Positions 15,645 to 23,682 of a DNA stretch of 28,179 nucleotides are shown here, piece after piece. The notes under the pieces are model-generated. The model was not told the DNA's origin, did not search any database, and saw only the letters and a program-made list of their open reading frames with translations. This stretch comes from Syntrophomonadaceae bacterium (GTDB lineage Bacteria > Bacillota > Syntrophomonadia > Syntrophomonadales > Syntrophomonadaceae): positions 1-28,179 of the forward strand of contig DUSB01000103.1 of the NCBI GenBank assembly GCA_012840625.1, written 5' to 3'. A program made the position numbers and the translations under genes. Every line of letters starts with the position of its first letter. Within the stretch, counting starts at the first letter, position 1.

Positions 15645-16982
15645 ATGTCGTATATTAGTGATGTGCTTGACGAAGTAAAAACGAGGGATCCTGACCAACC
15701 TGAGTACATACAGGCGGTTGAAGAGGTACTGACCTGTCTTGAACCGGTGATTGCCAGCCATCCTGAATACCAAAAAGCAGGTCTTTTGGAGCGCATTGTT
15801 GAACCGGAGCGGCAGATTATTTTTCGGGTACCCTGGGCAGATGATCAGGGACAGGTACAGGTAAACCGCGGTTTTAGAGTACAGTTTAATAGTGCGATAG
15901 GTCCTTATAAAGGCGGTATTCGCTTCCATCCCTCAGTAAATCTTGGCATTATCAAATTTCTTGGTTTTGAGCAAATTTTCAAAAACTCACTAACCGGTCT
16001 TCCCATGGGGGGAGGCAAGGGTGGCAGCGATTTTGACCCCCGGGGAAAATCCGATCATGAAGTTATGCGTTTTTGTCAGAGTTTCATGACGGAATTATTT
16101 CGTCACATTGGACCGGATACCGATATTCCTGCTGGTGATGTCGGTGTTGGTGCCAGAGAAATAGGTTATATGTTTGGGCAGTACAAACGAATTGCAGATG
16201 CTTTTCAGGGAGTCTTAACCGGTAAAGGTGTGGCCTGGGGAGGCAGTTTGGCTCGACCAGAAGCAACCGGTTTTGGTACTGCCTACTTTATTGAAGAGAT
16301 GCTGGCTTCCAGGGGGGAAAAGCTGCAGGGAAAAACCATTGGCATATCTGGATACGGTAATGTAGGCACTTTCTTTATCCAAAAAGCTAACCAGCTGGGG
16401 GCCAGGGTAGTTACCATTGCAGATGAAAATGGCTATGTTCATGATCCAGAAGGAATAAGCGGCGAAAAACTCGATTTTCTAATGGATCTCTGGTGTGTAT
16501 ATCGCCGTCCGGCCAAAGACTTTGCTGATGAATTTGGTCTGGAGTGGGTAGAAGGACGATCTCCCTGGGAGGTGCCGGTGGATATAGCGGTTCCAACCGC
16601 TACCCAGAATGAATTATGTCTGGAAGATGCTAAACTACTGCTTGCCAATGGATGTAAGTGTATTGCTGAAGCGGCCAATATGCCCTGTACAGCCGATGCC
16701 ATAGACTTTTTTATAGAAAAAGATATTTTATTTGGGCCAGCCAAGGCTGTTAATGCTGGCGGGGTGGCTGTATCTGGATTGGAAATGTCGCAAAACAGTA
16801 TGCGCTACTCCTGGACCTTCGATGAAGTAGATGCCAAATTAAGAAAAATTATGGCGGATATTTTTGCCAAAACAAACCAGGCGGCCAATGAATATAACTG
16901 CAAGGGTAACCTGTTTATGGGTGCTAACATTGCTGGTTTTAAGAAAGTTGCGGATGCTATGATGGCACAGGGGGTTATATAA
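15645..16982 (+). CDS. gdhA: Glutamate dehydrogenase
   Basis: A 445-residue enzyme of the hexameric GdhA type, close to the 447 residues of E. coli GdhA. It reversibly converts 2-oxoglutarate plus ammonium to glutamate. Visible features are GPYKGGIRFHPSVN (86-99), the catalytic Lys in PMGGGKGGSDFDPRGKS (120-136), Asp165 in PAGDVGVG, and the nucleotide motif GYGNVG (236-241). NADP use is usual for this length class but not proven. ATG 15645 follows AGGAGG by 8 nt; an in-frame TTG three nt earlier is less likely. It has its own promoter and a terminator, so it is probably monocistronic. Confidence 0.95.
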   Translation: MSYISDVLDEVKTRDPDQPEYIQAVEEVLTCLEPVIASHPEYQKAGLLERIVEPERQIIFRVPWADDQGQVQVNRGFRVQFNSAIGPYKGGIRFHPSVNLGIIKFLGFEQIFKNSLTGLPMGGGKGGSDFDPRGKSDHEVMRFCQSFMTELFRHIGPDTDIPAGDVGVGAREIGYMFGQYKRIADAFQGVLTGKGVAWGGSLARPEATGFGTAYFIEEMLASRGEKLQGKTIGISGYGNVGTFFIQKANQLGARVVTIADENGYVHDPEGISGEKLDFLMDLWCVYRRPAKDFADEFGLEWVEGRSPWEVPVDIAVPTATQNELCLEDAKLLLANGCKCIAEAANMPCTADAIDFFIEKDILFGPAKAVNAGGVAVSGLEMSQNSMRYSWTFDEVDAKLRKIMADIFAKTNQAANEYNCKGNLFMGANIAGFKKVADAMMAQGVI

Positions 16983-16991
16983 GTGAGGAAC

Positions 16992-17023
16992 AAAGGCCGG
17001 GAAAAATCTTCCTGGCTTTTAGT
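16992..17023 (+). terminator. Intrinsic terminator after gdhA
   Basis: AAAGGCCGGGAA (16992-17003) pairs over 12 positions, two of them G-U, with 17009-17020. The stem ends in TTTT and a T-rich stretch follows. Confidence 0.8.
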
Positions 17024-17156
17024 TTTATCAATGTCGTAATGGGATCAGGATTATTTACTTTGGGCAGTAGACATTACGGTAGTATATCTGTTCGCCTCAT
17101 AATCGGCCTTGATTCCAGCGGCAGGTGGCCTACAGATGAGATATCTTAATAGATTG

Positions 17157-17165
17157 TGTTATAAT
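17157..17165 (+). promoter_or_regulatory. Extended -10 promoter for the foldase gene
   Basis: TGTTATAAT: a perfect TATAAT (17160-17165) with TG one base before it, 32 nt before the start codon. No good -35 is visible, as is common for extended -10 promoters. Confidence 0.55.
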
Positions 17166-17197
17166 GAGCCCAGTGCTCAAATTAAGGAGGTCTTTGC

Positions 17198-18148
17198 ATG
17201 AAAAGGGTCTTAGCAGCCTTTTGTGTACTGCTGCTTTTTACTGCCGGATGTAGTGCAGACAAAGGAAACCAGGTCATCGCCGAAGTAAATGGCGTTCAAA
17301 TTACCCAGGCACAGTTTGATCAGCGTTATGCTCTGGTTAAGGACAATTATGAAATGAGCCAGAATATACCGGTAGATGAAAATGATACACAGTTAAAGCA
17401 AAACCTGGAGGAAACAACGTTTAACAACCTGATAATTATGGAACTGATCCGCCAGGATGCCAGTAAACGCGGTTTAAAAGTAAGTGATGCAGAAATCAAT
17501 GAGAATGTCGCTTACATAAAAGAAATGAAAGATCAGCAACAGCAGGATGGCTATAAGCAATTCCTAAAACAGACTGGTATGAGTGAAAAGGACTTGCAGG
17601 GAGAAATCCGTCTGACACTGCTCAGCTCCAAGCTGGCCGAAGAAGTAACCAAGGATATCCAGGTAACGGATGAAGAGGTGCAGAAATACTATGAGGAGAA
17701 TCCCAGCCTGTTTGAGCAGCCGGGAGGGATAGAGATCTCTCATATTCTGGTCAAGGATGAAAAAGCTGCCCGGGCCATTTTGGAAAAGGCTCAGGCGGGA
17801 GAAGATTTTGCTGAACTGGCCCGGAAACATTCACTGGATCCTGGCAGCAAGGAGCAGGGAGGAGAACTGGGTCCCATTAATGAAGACGCCGATTTAGTGC
17901 CTGAATTTAAAAAAGCTGCTCTGGCTTTAAAACCAGGCGAAATAAGCCCTCAGCCCATTAAAAGCGATTACGGTTTTCATATTATCAAGGCGGGGGAAAG
18001 GATTGAAGCTTCCAGGCAGAGCTTCGAAGAAGTGGAGGATCAGGTGCGCTTCAGTCTTGAACGTGATAAAAAAGCCCATCATTTTGATCAGTACCTTAAA
18101 GAACTGCAGGATAAAGCAAAAATTAAAGACCTGCGCAAAAATAAATAG
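17198..18148 (+). CDS. PrsA/SurA-like parvulin peptidyl-prolyl isomerase lipoprotein
   Basis: A 316-residue exported lipoprotein. The signal peptide MKRVLAAFCVLLLFTAGC has a lipobox with lipidated Cys18. A SurA_N-like chaperone helix region (about 25-165) comes next, then one parvulin domain (about 176-275). The latter has EISHILVKDEKAARAIL, DFAELARKHSLDPGSKEQGG and SDYGFHIIKAGER. Such proteins sit on the outer face of the membrane and help secreted proteins fold. ATG 17198 has AAGGAGGT 7 nt upstream. It has its own promoter and strong terminator. The gene symbol prsA is used loosely for this family, so it is left blank. Confidence 0.92.
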   Translation: MKRVLAAFCVLLLFTAGCSADKGNQVIAEVNGVQITQAQFDQRYALVKDNYEMSQNIPVDENDTQLKQNLEETTFNNLIIMELIRQDASKRGLKVSDAEINENVAYIKEMKDQQQQDGYKQFLKQTGMSEKDLQGEIRLTLLSSKLAEEVTKDIQVTDEEVQKYYEENPSLFEQPGGIEISHILVKDEKAARAILEKAQAGEDFAELARKHSLDPGSKEQGGELGPINEDADLVPEFKKAALALKPGEISPQPIKSDYGFHIIKAGERIEASRQSFEEVEDQVRFSLERDKKAHHFDQYLKELQDKAKIKDLRKNK

Positions 18149-18176
18149 TTTTTATGAGGGTAATAAACTTGAATTG

Positions 18177-18216
18177 AGAACCCTGCTGGTGCACTCTGAT
18201 TCACCAGCAGGGTTCT
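18177..18216. terminator. Strong terminator between convergent genes
   Basis: AGAACCCTGCTGGTG (18177-18191) pairs perfectly over 15 bp with 18202-18216 across a 10-nt loop, then TTATTTGTTT. It probably serves both the foldase gene and the opposite gene. Confidence 0.88.
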
Positions 18217-18247
18217 TATTTGTTTATCCGCTTTTTTGGACAAGGTA

Positions 18248-18865
18248 TTATAAGTGAGTCCAGGGAAGGAGCAGATTTTTAATCCTTTGCAGGAGATCCT
18301 TTTTTCTTGACACTGCTTCATATGAACCCAGATTCTGCACATCAATAATAAAACGCAAAGCAGACAGCATCTGCTCATCACTTATTTCTTCTATGGGTTC
18401 AGTTTCCTGCATCTCCGGTTTCTGAGGCTGTTGATCGACAGCTTCGGGACTTTCAAATAGAGGGTCAAACCATTCTTCAAGCTGCATAAGATCATGACCG
18501 GAATCAAACAGTGCCAATTGTGCCTGCCAGGGATTAAACTCATACATGCGTTCAGGATTCATAATAAATAACGATGGATCGCTGGATAAAACACTCCAGC
18601 CACACTCATCAATTAAATAACCACTGAACACCCGTAATTCATCAGCAATATCCTGGGGTTGCATAGGAGTACTGGAGAGCAGCATAAGATCAATTTCTAA
18701 ATCATGAACCTGCATAATAAGCAAGCATCTGGTTTTCTGATAGGCACTATTCATATAATCAGCTGCATCCAGTATGTCATCCAGCAGGGTTTCCAGATCG
18801 ACACTAGCACCTCTTTCGGTGGTCTGGTTAAGTTGTAAATTTACGTAATAATAATACTTGGACAT
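18248..18865 (-). CDS. Uncharacterised protein, 205 residues
   Basis: A soluble protein of 205 residues that I do not recognise. It opens with a beta-like YYYYVNLQLNQT, then alternates helix and strand through LDDILDAADYM, RCLLIMQVHDLEIDLMLL and DELRVFSGYLIDECGWSVL. An acidic Gln/Glu/Pro-rich linker (about 150-170) separates this from a C-terminal helical part with SRKKDLLQRIKNLL. The fold resembles a small alpha/beta regulator or immunity-like domain, but that is only an impression. ATG 18865 is preferred because AAAGAG lies 7 nt upstream; an in-frame ATG at 18895 has no ribosome site. It is convergent with the foldase and divergent from the metal exporter. Confidence 0.6.
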   Translation of the reverse strand: MSKYYYYVNLQLNQTTERGASVDLETLLDDILDAADYMNSAYQKTRCLLIMQVHDLEIDLMLLSSTPMQPQDIADELRVFSGYLIDECGWSVLSSDPSLFIMNPERMYEFNPWQAQLALFDSGHDLMQLEEWFDPLFESPEAVDQQPQKPEMQETEPIEEISDEQMLSALRFIIDVQNLGSYEAVSRKKDLLQRIKNLLLPWTHL

Positions 18866-18980
18866 GATCCCACTCTTTCTTAATTTAGTATTCATAGTTA
18901 TACATTATATACATTTGCAAAGTATTTCAACATTGCCGCTGCTTATTTGCTATGTTCTTTTTGTAGCAGTAGAATAAACC

Positions 18981-19009
18981 TTGACAGGGATACGGTATTT
19001 TTGTAGACT
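18981..19009 (+). promoter_or_regulatory. Promoter of the metal-exporter leader
   Basis: A perfect TTGACA (18981-18986), 17 bp, TAGACT (19004-19009). The start site would be near 19016, leaving a leader of about 135 nt before the CDF gene. Confidence 0.7.
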
Positions 19010-19032
19010 GACAGTAATAGAATATACCTAAC

Positions 19033-19122
19033 AGTCAGGTTGTAAAGGCAACCGGGCCGTCCAGGCAGCGGAAACAAACCGTGGGACTACAATACTTGTT
19101 ATTGCAGTTCCACGTTTTTTTT
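19033..19122 (+). ncRNA. Probable NiCo (czcD) riboswitch with intrinsic terminator
   Basis: The leader folds into a compact four-way junction: P1 AGTC/GACT (19033-19036/19085-19088), P2 GGTTG/CAACC (19038-19042/19049-19053), P3 GCC/GGC (19056-19058/19064-19066) and P4 CGG/CCG (19069-19071/19079-19081). The linkers read CAGG, CCGGGC, GCGGAAACA and GTGGGAC, close to the conserved core of NiCo riboswitches as I remember it. A terminator stem CGTGGGACTACAA/TTGCAGTTCCACG (19080-19092/19102-19114, one mismatch) with eight U residues follows. It shares bases with P1 and P4, so metal binding would prevent termination and turn on the exporter. Confidence 0.65.
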
Positions 19123-19151
19123 AGATCTAATTGCAATGAAGAGGTGGAAAA

Positions 19152-20102
19152 ATGAATGCATTTACCCGTTCCATTACCGATTTTCTTATCCGCAATACCC
19201 AAAAGAATGTAGAGGATATTTATGAGGTTAATGATCCCGTACAGCGGCAGGGCTTTGCTTATCTGGAAGCCTGGATGAGTATCATAGGGAATGTGGTACT
19301 AGCAATAGTTAAATTTGTTTTTGGTTTTATGCTCAATAGTATATCCCTCATTGCTGATGCAGTTCATACTGCATCAGACGTGCTGACTTCTTTGGTGGTG
19401 ATTTTAGGATTCAAACTATCCAGCCTTCCGGCTGATGAAAAACATCCCCATGGTCATGGGCGGATTGAATTTATAGCCACCTTAGTTATTGCCATCATGC
19501 TGATTATTGTGGGGGTCAAGTTTGGCTTTAGTTCCTATGAAAGATTGAAGGCCAATACTCCCGTACAGGGAAGTTATCTGGTGGTAGGAGTCATGCTGCT
19601 GGCAGCCTTATTAAAAGAATTGATGTCGCAGATATCTATTGATTTAGGGCAGCGTATTTCATCGGGAACTTTAATAGCGGACGCATGGCATCATCGTACC
19701 GATGCCATCGCTTCAGTTCTGGTAGCCATTGCTATTCTGGCCTCTGGATTTGGATATTATAAAGTTGATGCCATCCTGGGATTTGGGGTATCAGCCCTTA
19801 TTATCTGGACCGGAATGGAAATTTTCTCGGATTCGGCTTCTAAATTAATCGGTGAGACCAATCAAGAAGATATTGCTGCCATTGAGCAGCTGGCCTTATC
19901 CGTATCCGGAGTTGCGGATGCGCATGATATAGCGATTCATGACTATGGCAACAGCAAACATGTGGTTATGCATATAGAAGTCGATGAAAAACTTACCGTA
20001 ATCGAGGCTCATTCCATCGCGGAACGGGTTGAACACATGGTGAACCAGAATATGTGGGTTACCACTACGGTACATGTGGATCGGGTAGGAAGCTCCAGCT
20101 GA
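19152..20102 (+). CDS. Cation diffusion facilitator (CDF) metal exporter
   Basis: A 316-residue CDF protein with six membrane helices and a cytoplasmic C-terminal domain. The transport-site residues are visible in helix 2, LIADAVHTASDVLTS, and helix 5, IADAWHHRTDAIAS. A short metal-binding HPHGHGR follows helix 2. The C-terminal part with GVADAHDIAIHDYG is the dimerising domain. CDF proteins export Zn, Co, Ni, Fe or Mn in exchange for protons. The leader upstream resembles a Ni/Co-sensing riboswitch, which argues for Co2+, Ni2+ or Fe2+ as the substrate, though this is inference. ATG 19152 has GAGGTGG a few nt upstream. Confidence 0.93.
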   Translation: MNAFTRSITDFLIRNTQKNVEDIYEVNDPVQRQGFAYLEAWMSIIGNVVLAIVKFVFGFMLNSISLIADAVHTASDVLTSLVVILGFKLSSLPADEKHPHGHGRIEFIATLVIAIMLIIVGVKFGFSSYERLKANTPVQGSYLVVGVMLLAALLKELMSQISIDLGQRISSGTLIADAWHHRTDAIASVLVAIAILASGFGYYKVDAILGFGVSALIIWTGMEIFSDSASKLIGETNQEDIAAIEQLALSVSGVADAHDIAIHDYGNSKHVVMHIEVDEKLTVIEAHSIAERVEHMVNQNMWVTTTVHVDRVGSSS

Positions 20103-20174
20103 AGGCGGTAGAAACACCCGCAATAATAAGAATTAATAAGATAGGGAGCACTTTTCTATTGGAATAAGCTGGGC

Positions 20175-20203
20175 TTGTATCCTAATAGCCAAACATCTAT
20201 AAT
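20175..20203 (+). promoter_or_regulatory. Promoter of the Fur-family gene
   Basis: TTGTAT (20175-20180), 17 bp, perfect TATAAT (20198-20203). The start site would fall near 20210, inside the Fur box. Confidence 0.7.
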
Positions 20204-20204
20204 A

Positions 20205-20223
20205 AATAATGATTATCATTTGC
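20205..20223. promoter_or_regulatory. Fur box at the fur promoter
   Basis: TAATGATTATCATT (20207-20220) matches 14 central positions of the classic GATAATGATTATCATTATC box without a mismatch and covers the predicted start site. This predicts autorepression. Confidence 0.85.
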
Positions 20224-20238
20224 AAGGTGGGCAGAAGC

Positions 20239-20676
20239 GTGGATGACATAATGATTCAAAAGCGTCTGGAGAAGGCCAATTATAAATTAACTCCGCAGCG
20301 TGAGGCCGTGTTGCAGGTTATGCAGAATAATAAGGGGCAGCATCTTGCCGCTGAGGAGGTTTTCATAGAGGCACGAAAAATGGTGCCCAATATTGGTATA
20401 GCTACTGTTTATAGAACGCTGGAATTGCTATCCAACTTAGATATTCTCTACAAAACTACCTTTGATGAAGGCAAATTTCGCTACGAATTAAGCGAAGCAG
20501 ACAATAGCCACCAGCATCATCATGTGATTTGTCCTGCCTGCGGTAGAATTCTGGAAGTGGAAGAAGATCTGCTTACTCAGCTGGAACAACATCTCGAAGA
20601 AAAGGGATATCAAGTTATAGACCATCAATTAAAAGTATATGCTTATTGTCCAGAGTGTACCAGTAAAGTAAAATAA
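20239..20676 (+). CDS. fur: Fur-family metal-dependent repressor
   Basis: A 145-residue Fur protein. It has a winged-helix N-terminus (KLTPQREAVLQVMQ, 16-29; IGIATVYRTLELL, 52-64) and the metal-binding HQHHHVICPACGRI (91-104), with Cys98/101 and Cys137/140 forming the structural zinc site. It represses iron genes when loaded with Fe2+. Fur boxes at its own promoter and at feoB, and the next-door ferrous transporter, favour Fur over Zur or PerR. The start is set at GTG 20239, 8 nt after AAGGTGGG. The ATG at 20209 lies inside the Fur box and start site, so it is unlikely; ATG 20251 is too far from the ribosome site. Confidence 0.9.
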   Translation: MDDIMIQKRLEKANYKLTPQREAVLQVMQNNKGQHLAAEEVFIEARKMVPNIGIATVYRTLELLSNLDILYKTTFDEGKFRYELSEADNSHQHHHVICPACGRILEVEEDLLTQLEQHLEEKGYQVIDHQLKVYAYCPECTSKVK

Positions 20677-20701
20677 AGCAAATTTTTTTCTGCCATTACC
20701 T

Positions 20702-20720
20702 GATAATGAGTATCAATACT
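20702..20720. promoter_or_regulatory. Fur box upstream of feoB
   Basis: GATAATGAGTATCAATACT matches 15 of 19 positions of the Fur consensus and ends 20 nt before the feoB start, predicting iron repression of feoBA. Confidence 0.75.
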
Positions 20721-20740
20721 AATCCAATGAGGTGCTGATT

Positions 20741-22507
20741 ATGAATGTGGTCCTATTGGGACTCCCCAATGTAGGAAAAAGCGCTGTGTTAAATCGCTTA
20801 ACTGGCAGTAATTATATTATTTCTAATTATCCAGGGACATCAATCGAGATTCTGAACACAGAATTCAAAATAGGAAATCAGAACATTACTCTTTTTGATA
20901 CCCCGGGGATTTATTCTCTCTTTTCAGATCGTGATGAAGCGCAGATGATACGTAAGTTTTTACAGGATAATCATATAGATTTGATTATTCAGGTTGTGGA
21001 TGCTGTTGATTTGGAAAGAAATCTGGTATTGAGCTATGAATTAAAGGATCTGGGGCACCCCTTCCTGGTGTTGCTCAACCAGATTGATCGAGTGCGTATG
21101 ATGGGACAGGCTATTGATACCAAGCGTTTATCCAGGATATTGGAGGTGCCGGTTTTACCTTTTTCGGCTAACAGTGGAGAAGGTGTAACCGAGCTGCTTG
21201 ACGTGCTGGGAAATCAGAAATTCTTTTGCCGAGTGGAGGAAGGCGGGGAAAAAATCCGGCGTGTTTATCTGGATCGCTCTTTTGTTTGCTCGGGAGACTG
21301 CAGTCATTGTTTGAGCGATCATGGTGTTTGCCCTGTTGCCTCTGATGAGTTGATTAGAACCCAGAAAGCCCGGGAAACAGCCATGGCAGTAAGTCAGCAG
21401 GTTCATCCCGCCCGCAAGCATTGGCTGGATAAGGCTGAGCGATGGGTCGATCAGCCTGTACTGGGAACGTTCCTGCTGCTGGGCATTGCCTATTTGGGAT
21501 TTGTCATTCTATTACAGTTTATTAATTGGAGTGAAGGTCCTTTAACAGCAGCCCTGGAACCTGTTGGACAGGCTATTGAAAGCTGGTTGCTGGCAGTTTT
21601 ACCTGGCAGTTATGTAGGACGTGTACTGGCCCGGGCCATACCAGAAGGATTAGTCATTCCTTTTACGATCATAATGCCGGCTATGTTAATGGTAAGTTTT
21701 CTCATGGCCATACTGGAGGATACAGGTTTGTTGCCGCGCTACTCAGTAGCTCTGGAGCGTTTTGGACGCTTATTTGGCATTTCAGGTCAGGCCATTATTC
21801 CTCTCTCGCTGGGCTTTGGCTGTCGCACCCCTGCGGTACTGGCTACCCGGATTATGCCCAATGAGGCGCAACGCTTTATAACCGTAACCCTTTTAAGTAT
21901 TGTAATTCCCTGTGCTGCCACTGTGGGTATCATGGCTATGGTGGTCTCCGCTTTCGGTGCTTCTTTACTGGTTCTGGTTACCACTATGCTGGTAACCATG
22001 CTGGTACTGGGCAGTATTCTAAGCCGTTTGATGCCCATGGAACATGAGTTTATTTATGAACTTCCTCCTTTACGCGTTCCCATAGGCAGCAATGTGTGGG
22101 ATAAAATAAAAATCCGTTTTTCCGGTTTTTTTACAGAAGTCTTACCGCTGTTGTTGATTATGAGCATAATCATTCGGGCGCTTATGGAATCCGGTTTTTT
22201 TGCCTTATTTCAGGGTATGGAATCCTTTACCAGAACCTTATTCGGTATACCCTCGGAGGCCTTTATAGCTGTATTGATCACCGTTTTCCAGCGCTACCTA
22301 GCTCCCTTGGTGTTATTGAATATTCCGCTCACTCCCCGGGAGGCTACCATTGCTATATCTATGATTGCTCTTTCCCTGCCTTGTTTACCGGTCATGGTCA
22401 TGACCATTCGTGAACTGGGTGTCAGGCGTCTGGTTCAAATTCTCGGCATGGGATTTGCGACTTCTTTCACCGTTGGTGTTCTATTAAATATTCTTTTACC
22501 GGTATAA
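20741..22507 (+). CDS. feoB: Ferrous iron transporter FeoB, short form with Cys-rich insert
   Basis: A 588-residue FeoB; many homologues are 650-780. The N-terminal G domain shows GLPNVGKS (7-14), DTPG (53-56), NQID (113-116) and SANSGEG (142-148). The membrane part has Gate-type segments with GFGCRTPAVLATR, VIPCAATVG and SLPCLPVM, which carry Fe2+ through the membrane. Between them, where a helical regulatory domain is usual, is a Cys cluster Cys183-x3-Cys187-x2-Cys190-x6-Cys197. That could hold a metal or Fe-S cluster. ATG 20741 has GAGGTG 6 nt upstream. feoA follows 14 nt downstream, the reverse of the common feoA-feoB order. Confidence 0.92.
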   Translation: MNVVLLGLPNVGKSAVLNRLTGSNYIISNYPGTSIEILNTEFKIGNQNITLFDTPGIYSLFSDRDEAQMIRKFLQDNHIDLIIQVVDAVDLERNLVLSYELKDLGHPFLVLLNQIDRVRMMGQAIDTKRLSRILEVPVLPFSANSGEGVTELLDVLGNQKFFCRVEEGGEKIRRVYLDRSFVCSGDCSHCLSDHGVCPVASDELIRTQKARETAMAVSQQVHPARKHWLDKAERWVDQPVLGTFLLLGIAYLGFVILLQFINWSEGPLTAALEPVGQAIESWLLAVLPGSYVGRVLARAIPEGLVIPFTIIMPAMLMVSFLMAILEDTGLLPRYSVALERFGRLFGISGQAIIPLSLGFGCRTPAVLATRIMPNEAQRFITVTLLSIVIPCAATVGIMAMVVSAFGASLLVLVTTMLVTMLVLGSILSRLMPMEHEFIYELPPLRVPIGSNVWDKIKIRFSGFFTEVLPLLLIMSIIIRALMESGFFALFQGMESFTRTLFGIPSEAFIAVLITVFQRYLAPLVLLNIPLTPREATIAISMIALSLPCLPVMVMTIRELGVRRLVQILGMGFATSFTVGVLLNILLPV

Positions 22508-22521
22508 GGAGGTATTATAAG

Positions 22522-22758
22522 ATGGTGTCAACTCAACTCAAACCTGGACAGAAAGCTCGTGTTCTGTCTATCTGCGGGGGTAGAGGGATAGAAAAACGTA
22601 TGCTGGAGATGGGGATTGTTCCTGGTACGGAAATTACCTTAATTGGCAAGCATCCTTTTCGTGGTCCGGTAGTTTTTCAGGTAGGGAACGCCCGTATTGC
22701 GGTGGGTCGGAAAATGGCAGAATCCCTTGAAGTAGAACCGGAAGAGGCTAATGATTAA
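22522..22758 (+). CDS. feoA: FeoA-type SH3-like protein
   Basis: A 78-residue FeoA with the SH3-like pattern LKPGQKARVLSICGG, GIEKRMLEMGIVPGTEI, and ARIAVGRKMAESLEVEP near the end. FeoA is a small cytoplasmic partner needed for FeoB activity. ATG 22522 has AAGGAGG 9 nt upstream. It is co-transcribed with feoB and should share its Fur control. Confidence 0.93.
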   Translation: MVSTQLKPGQKARVLSICGGRGIEKRMLEMGIVPGTEITLIGKHPFRGPVVFQVGNARIAVGRKMAESLEVEPEEAND

Positions 22759-22862
22759 TGATCATCTCAAGATTGTGTATAATTTGGACATATGATAAAT
22801 TTTAAATAGCATTGAGACGATTACTGCTGGGGTAGCTTTTTACTGCAGCGGGAGGGGTCTGA

Positions 22863-22890
22863 TTGCTGGCTAACAGAAGGGGCTTATGAT
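22863..22890 (+). promoter_or_regulatory. Candidate sufC promoter
   Basis: TTGCTG (22863-22868), 16 bp, TATGAT (22885-22890). An overlapping TGATAAAAT (22887-22895) is the same element seen before gdhA. Confidence 0.4.
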
Positions 22891-22926
22891 AAAATAATCC
22901 TGTCTACTATGCTTGGAGGGTTATCT

Positions 22927-23682
22927 ATGTTGAAACTTGAAGACATTTGGATGCAGGTTGAAAGTGAAAATGGGGAAAATCGTGAAATTTTGCGTGGTAT
23001 TAACCTGGAGTTCAACACAGGCAAGTTATATGGTATAACAGGTCCTAATGGCGGCGGCAAAACGTCTCTGGCCAAGGTTATTATGGGGATTTATAAACAT
23101 ACAAAAGGAAGAATATTTCTTAATGGGGAAGACATCAGTCATTTATCGATTACAGAACGTGCTCAAAGGGGAATAGGTTATGGATTTCAGCAGCCGCCTC
23201 GCTTTAAAGGACTTACCATTGGGGATATGCTGGCCATTGCCGCCCCCGATGCCGATCCTAAAAGACGCAGATTACAGTTGCGCGCGGTAGGCTTATGCCC
23301 GGAGGATTATCTGGATCGTGATTTGGGGCCCGGTTTGAGTGGAGGAGAAATGAAGCGTATTGAAATGGCTCAACTGCTGCTGCGTGATTGTAAAGTCAGT
23401 ATTTTTGATGAACCCGAAGCGGGAGTAGATTTATGGACCATCCAAAAATTGATAGCCCTGATTGAAGGAGGATACAAGCATAACCCTGACAAAGTCGCCA
23501 TTATAATCAGCCATAATGAAAACATTCTGCCTATCTGTGATGAAATTATTGTTCTGGAAGATGGTATGGTAACGGATCGAGGAACAGCAAATCAAGTATG
23601 GCATCTTATTCGGGATGATATTGAATGTAAAGTACGCACACGCTGCCAGGGGGATTTAGAATATGAAATTGACCAATATTGA
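22927..23682 (+). CDS. sufC: Fe-S cluster assembly ATPase SufC
   Basis: A 251-residue ABC-type ATPase with Walker A GPNGGGKTS (39-47), signature LSGGE (137-141), Walker B VSIFDE (157-162) and switch His196. The QQPPRFKG Q-loop (89-95) and FDEPEAGVDLW are SufC hallmarks. SufC powers conformational changes in the SufB scaffold that builds Fe-S clusters in the cytoplasm. ATG 22927 has GGAGGG 6 nt upstream. Its last 20 bases overlap the SufB-like gene, which suggests tight coupling. No sufS, sufU or sufD is next to it. Confidence 0.93.
   Translation: MLKLEDIWMQVESENGENREILRGINLEFNTGKLYGITGPNGGGKTSLAKVIMGIYKHTKGRIFLNGEDISHLSITERAQRGIGYGFQQPPRFKGLTIGDMLAIAAPDADPKRRRLQLRAVGLCPEDYLDRDLGPGLSGGEMKRIEMAQLLLRDCKVSIFDEPEAGVDLWTIQKLIALIEGGYKHNPDKVAIIISHNENILPICDEIIVLEDGMVTDRGTANQVWHLIRDDIECKVRTRCQGDLEYEIDQY

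Noticed and set aside
19033..19122. T-box, yybP-ykoY or c-di-GMP riboswitch before the CDF gene
   Set aside because: The T-box sequence AGGGTGGNACCGCG and the conserved cores of the other classes are absent; the four-way junction fits NiCo better.
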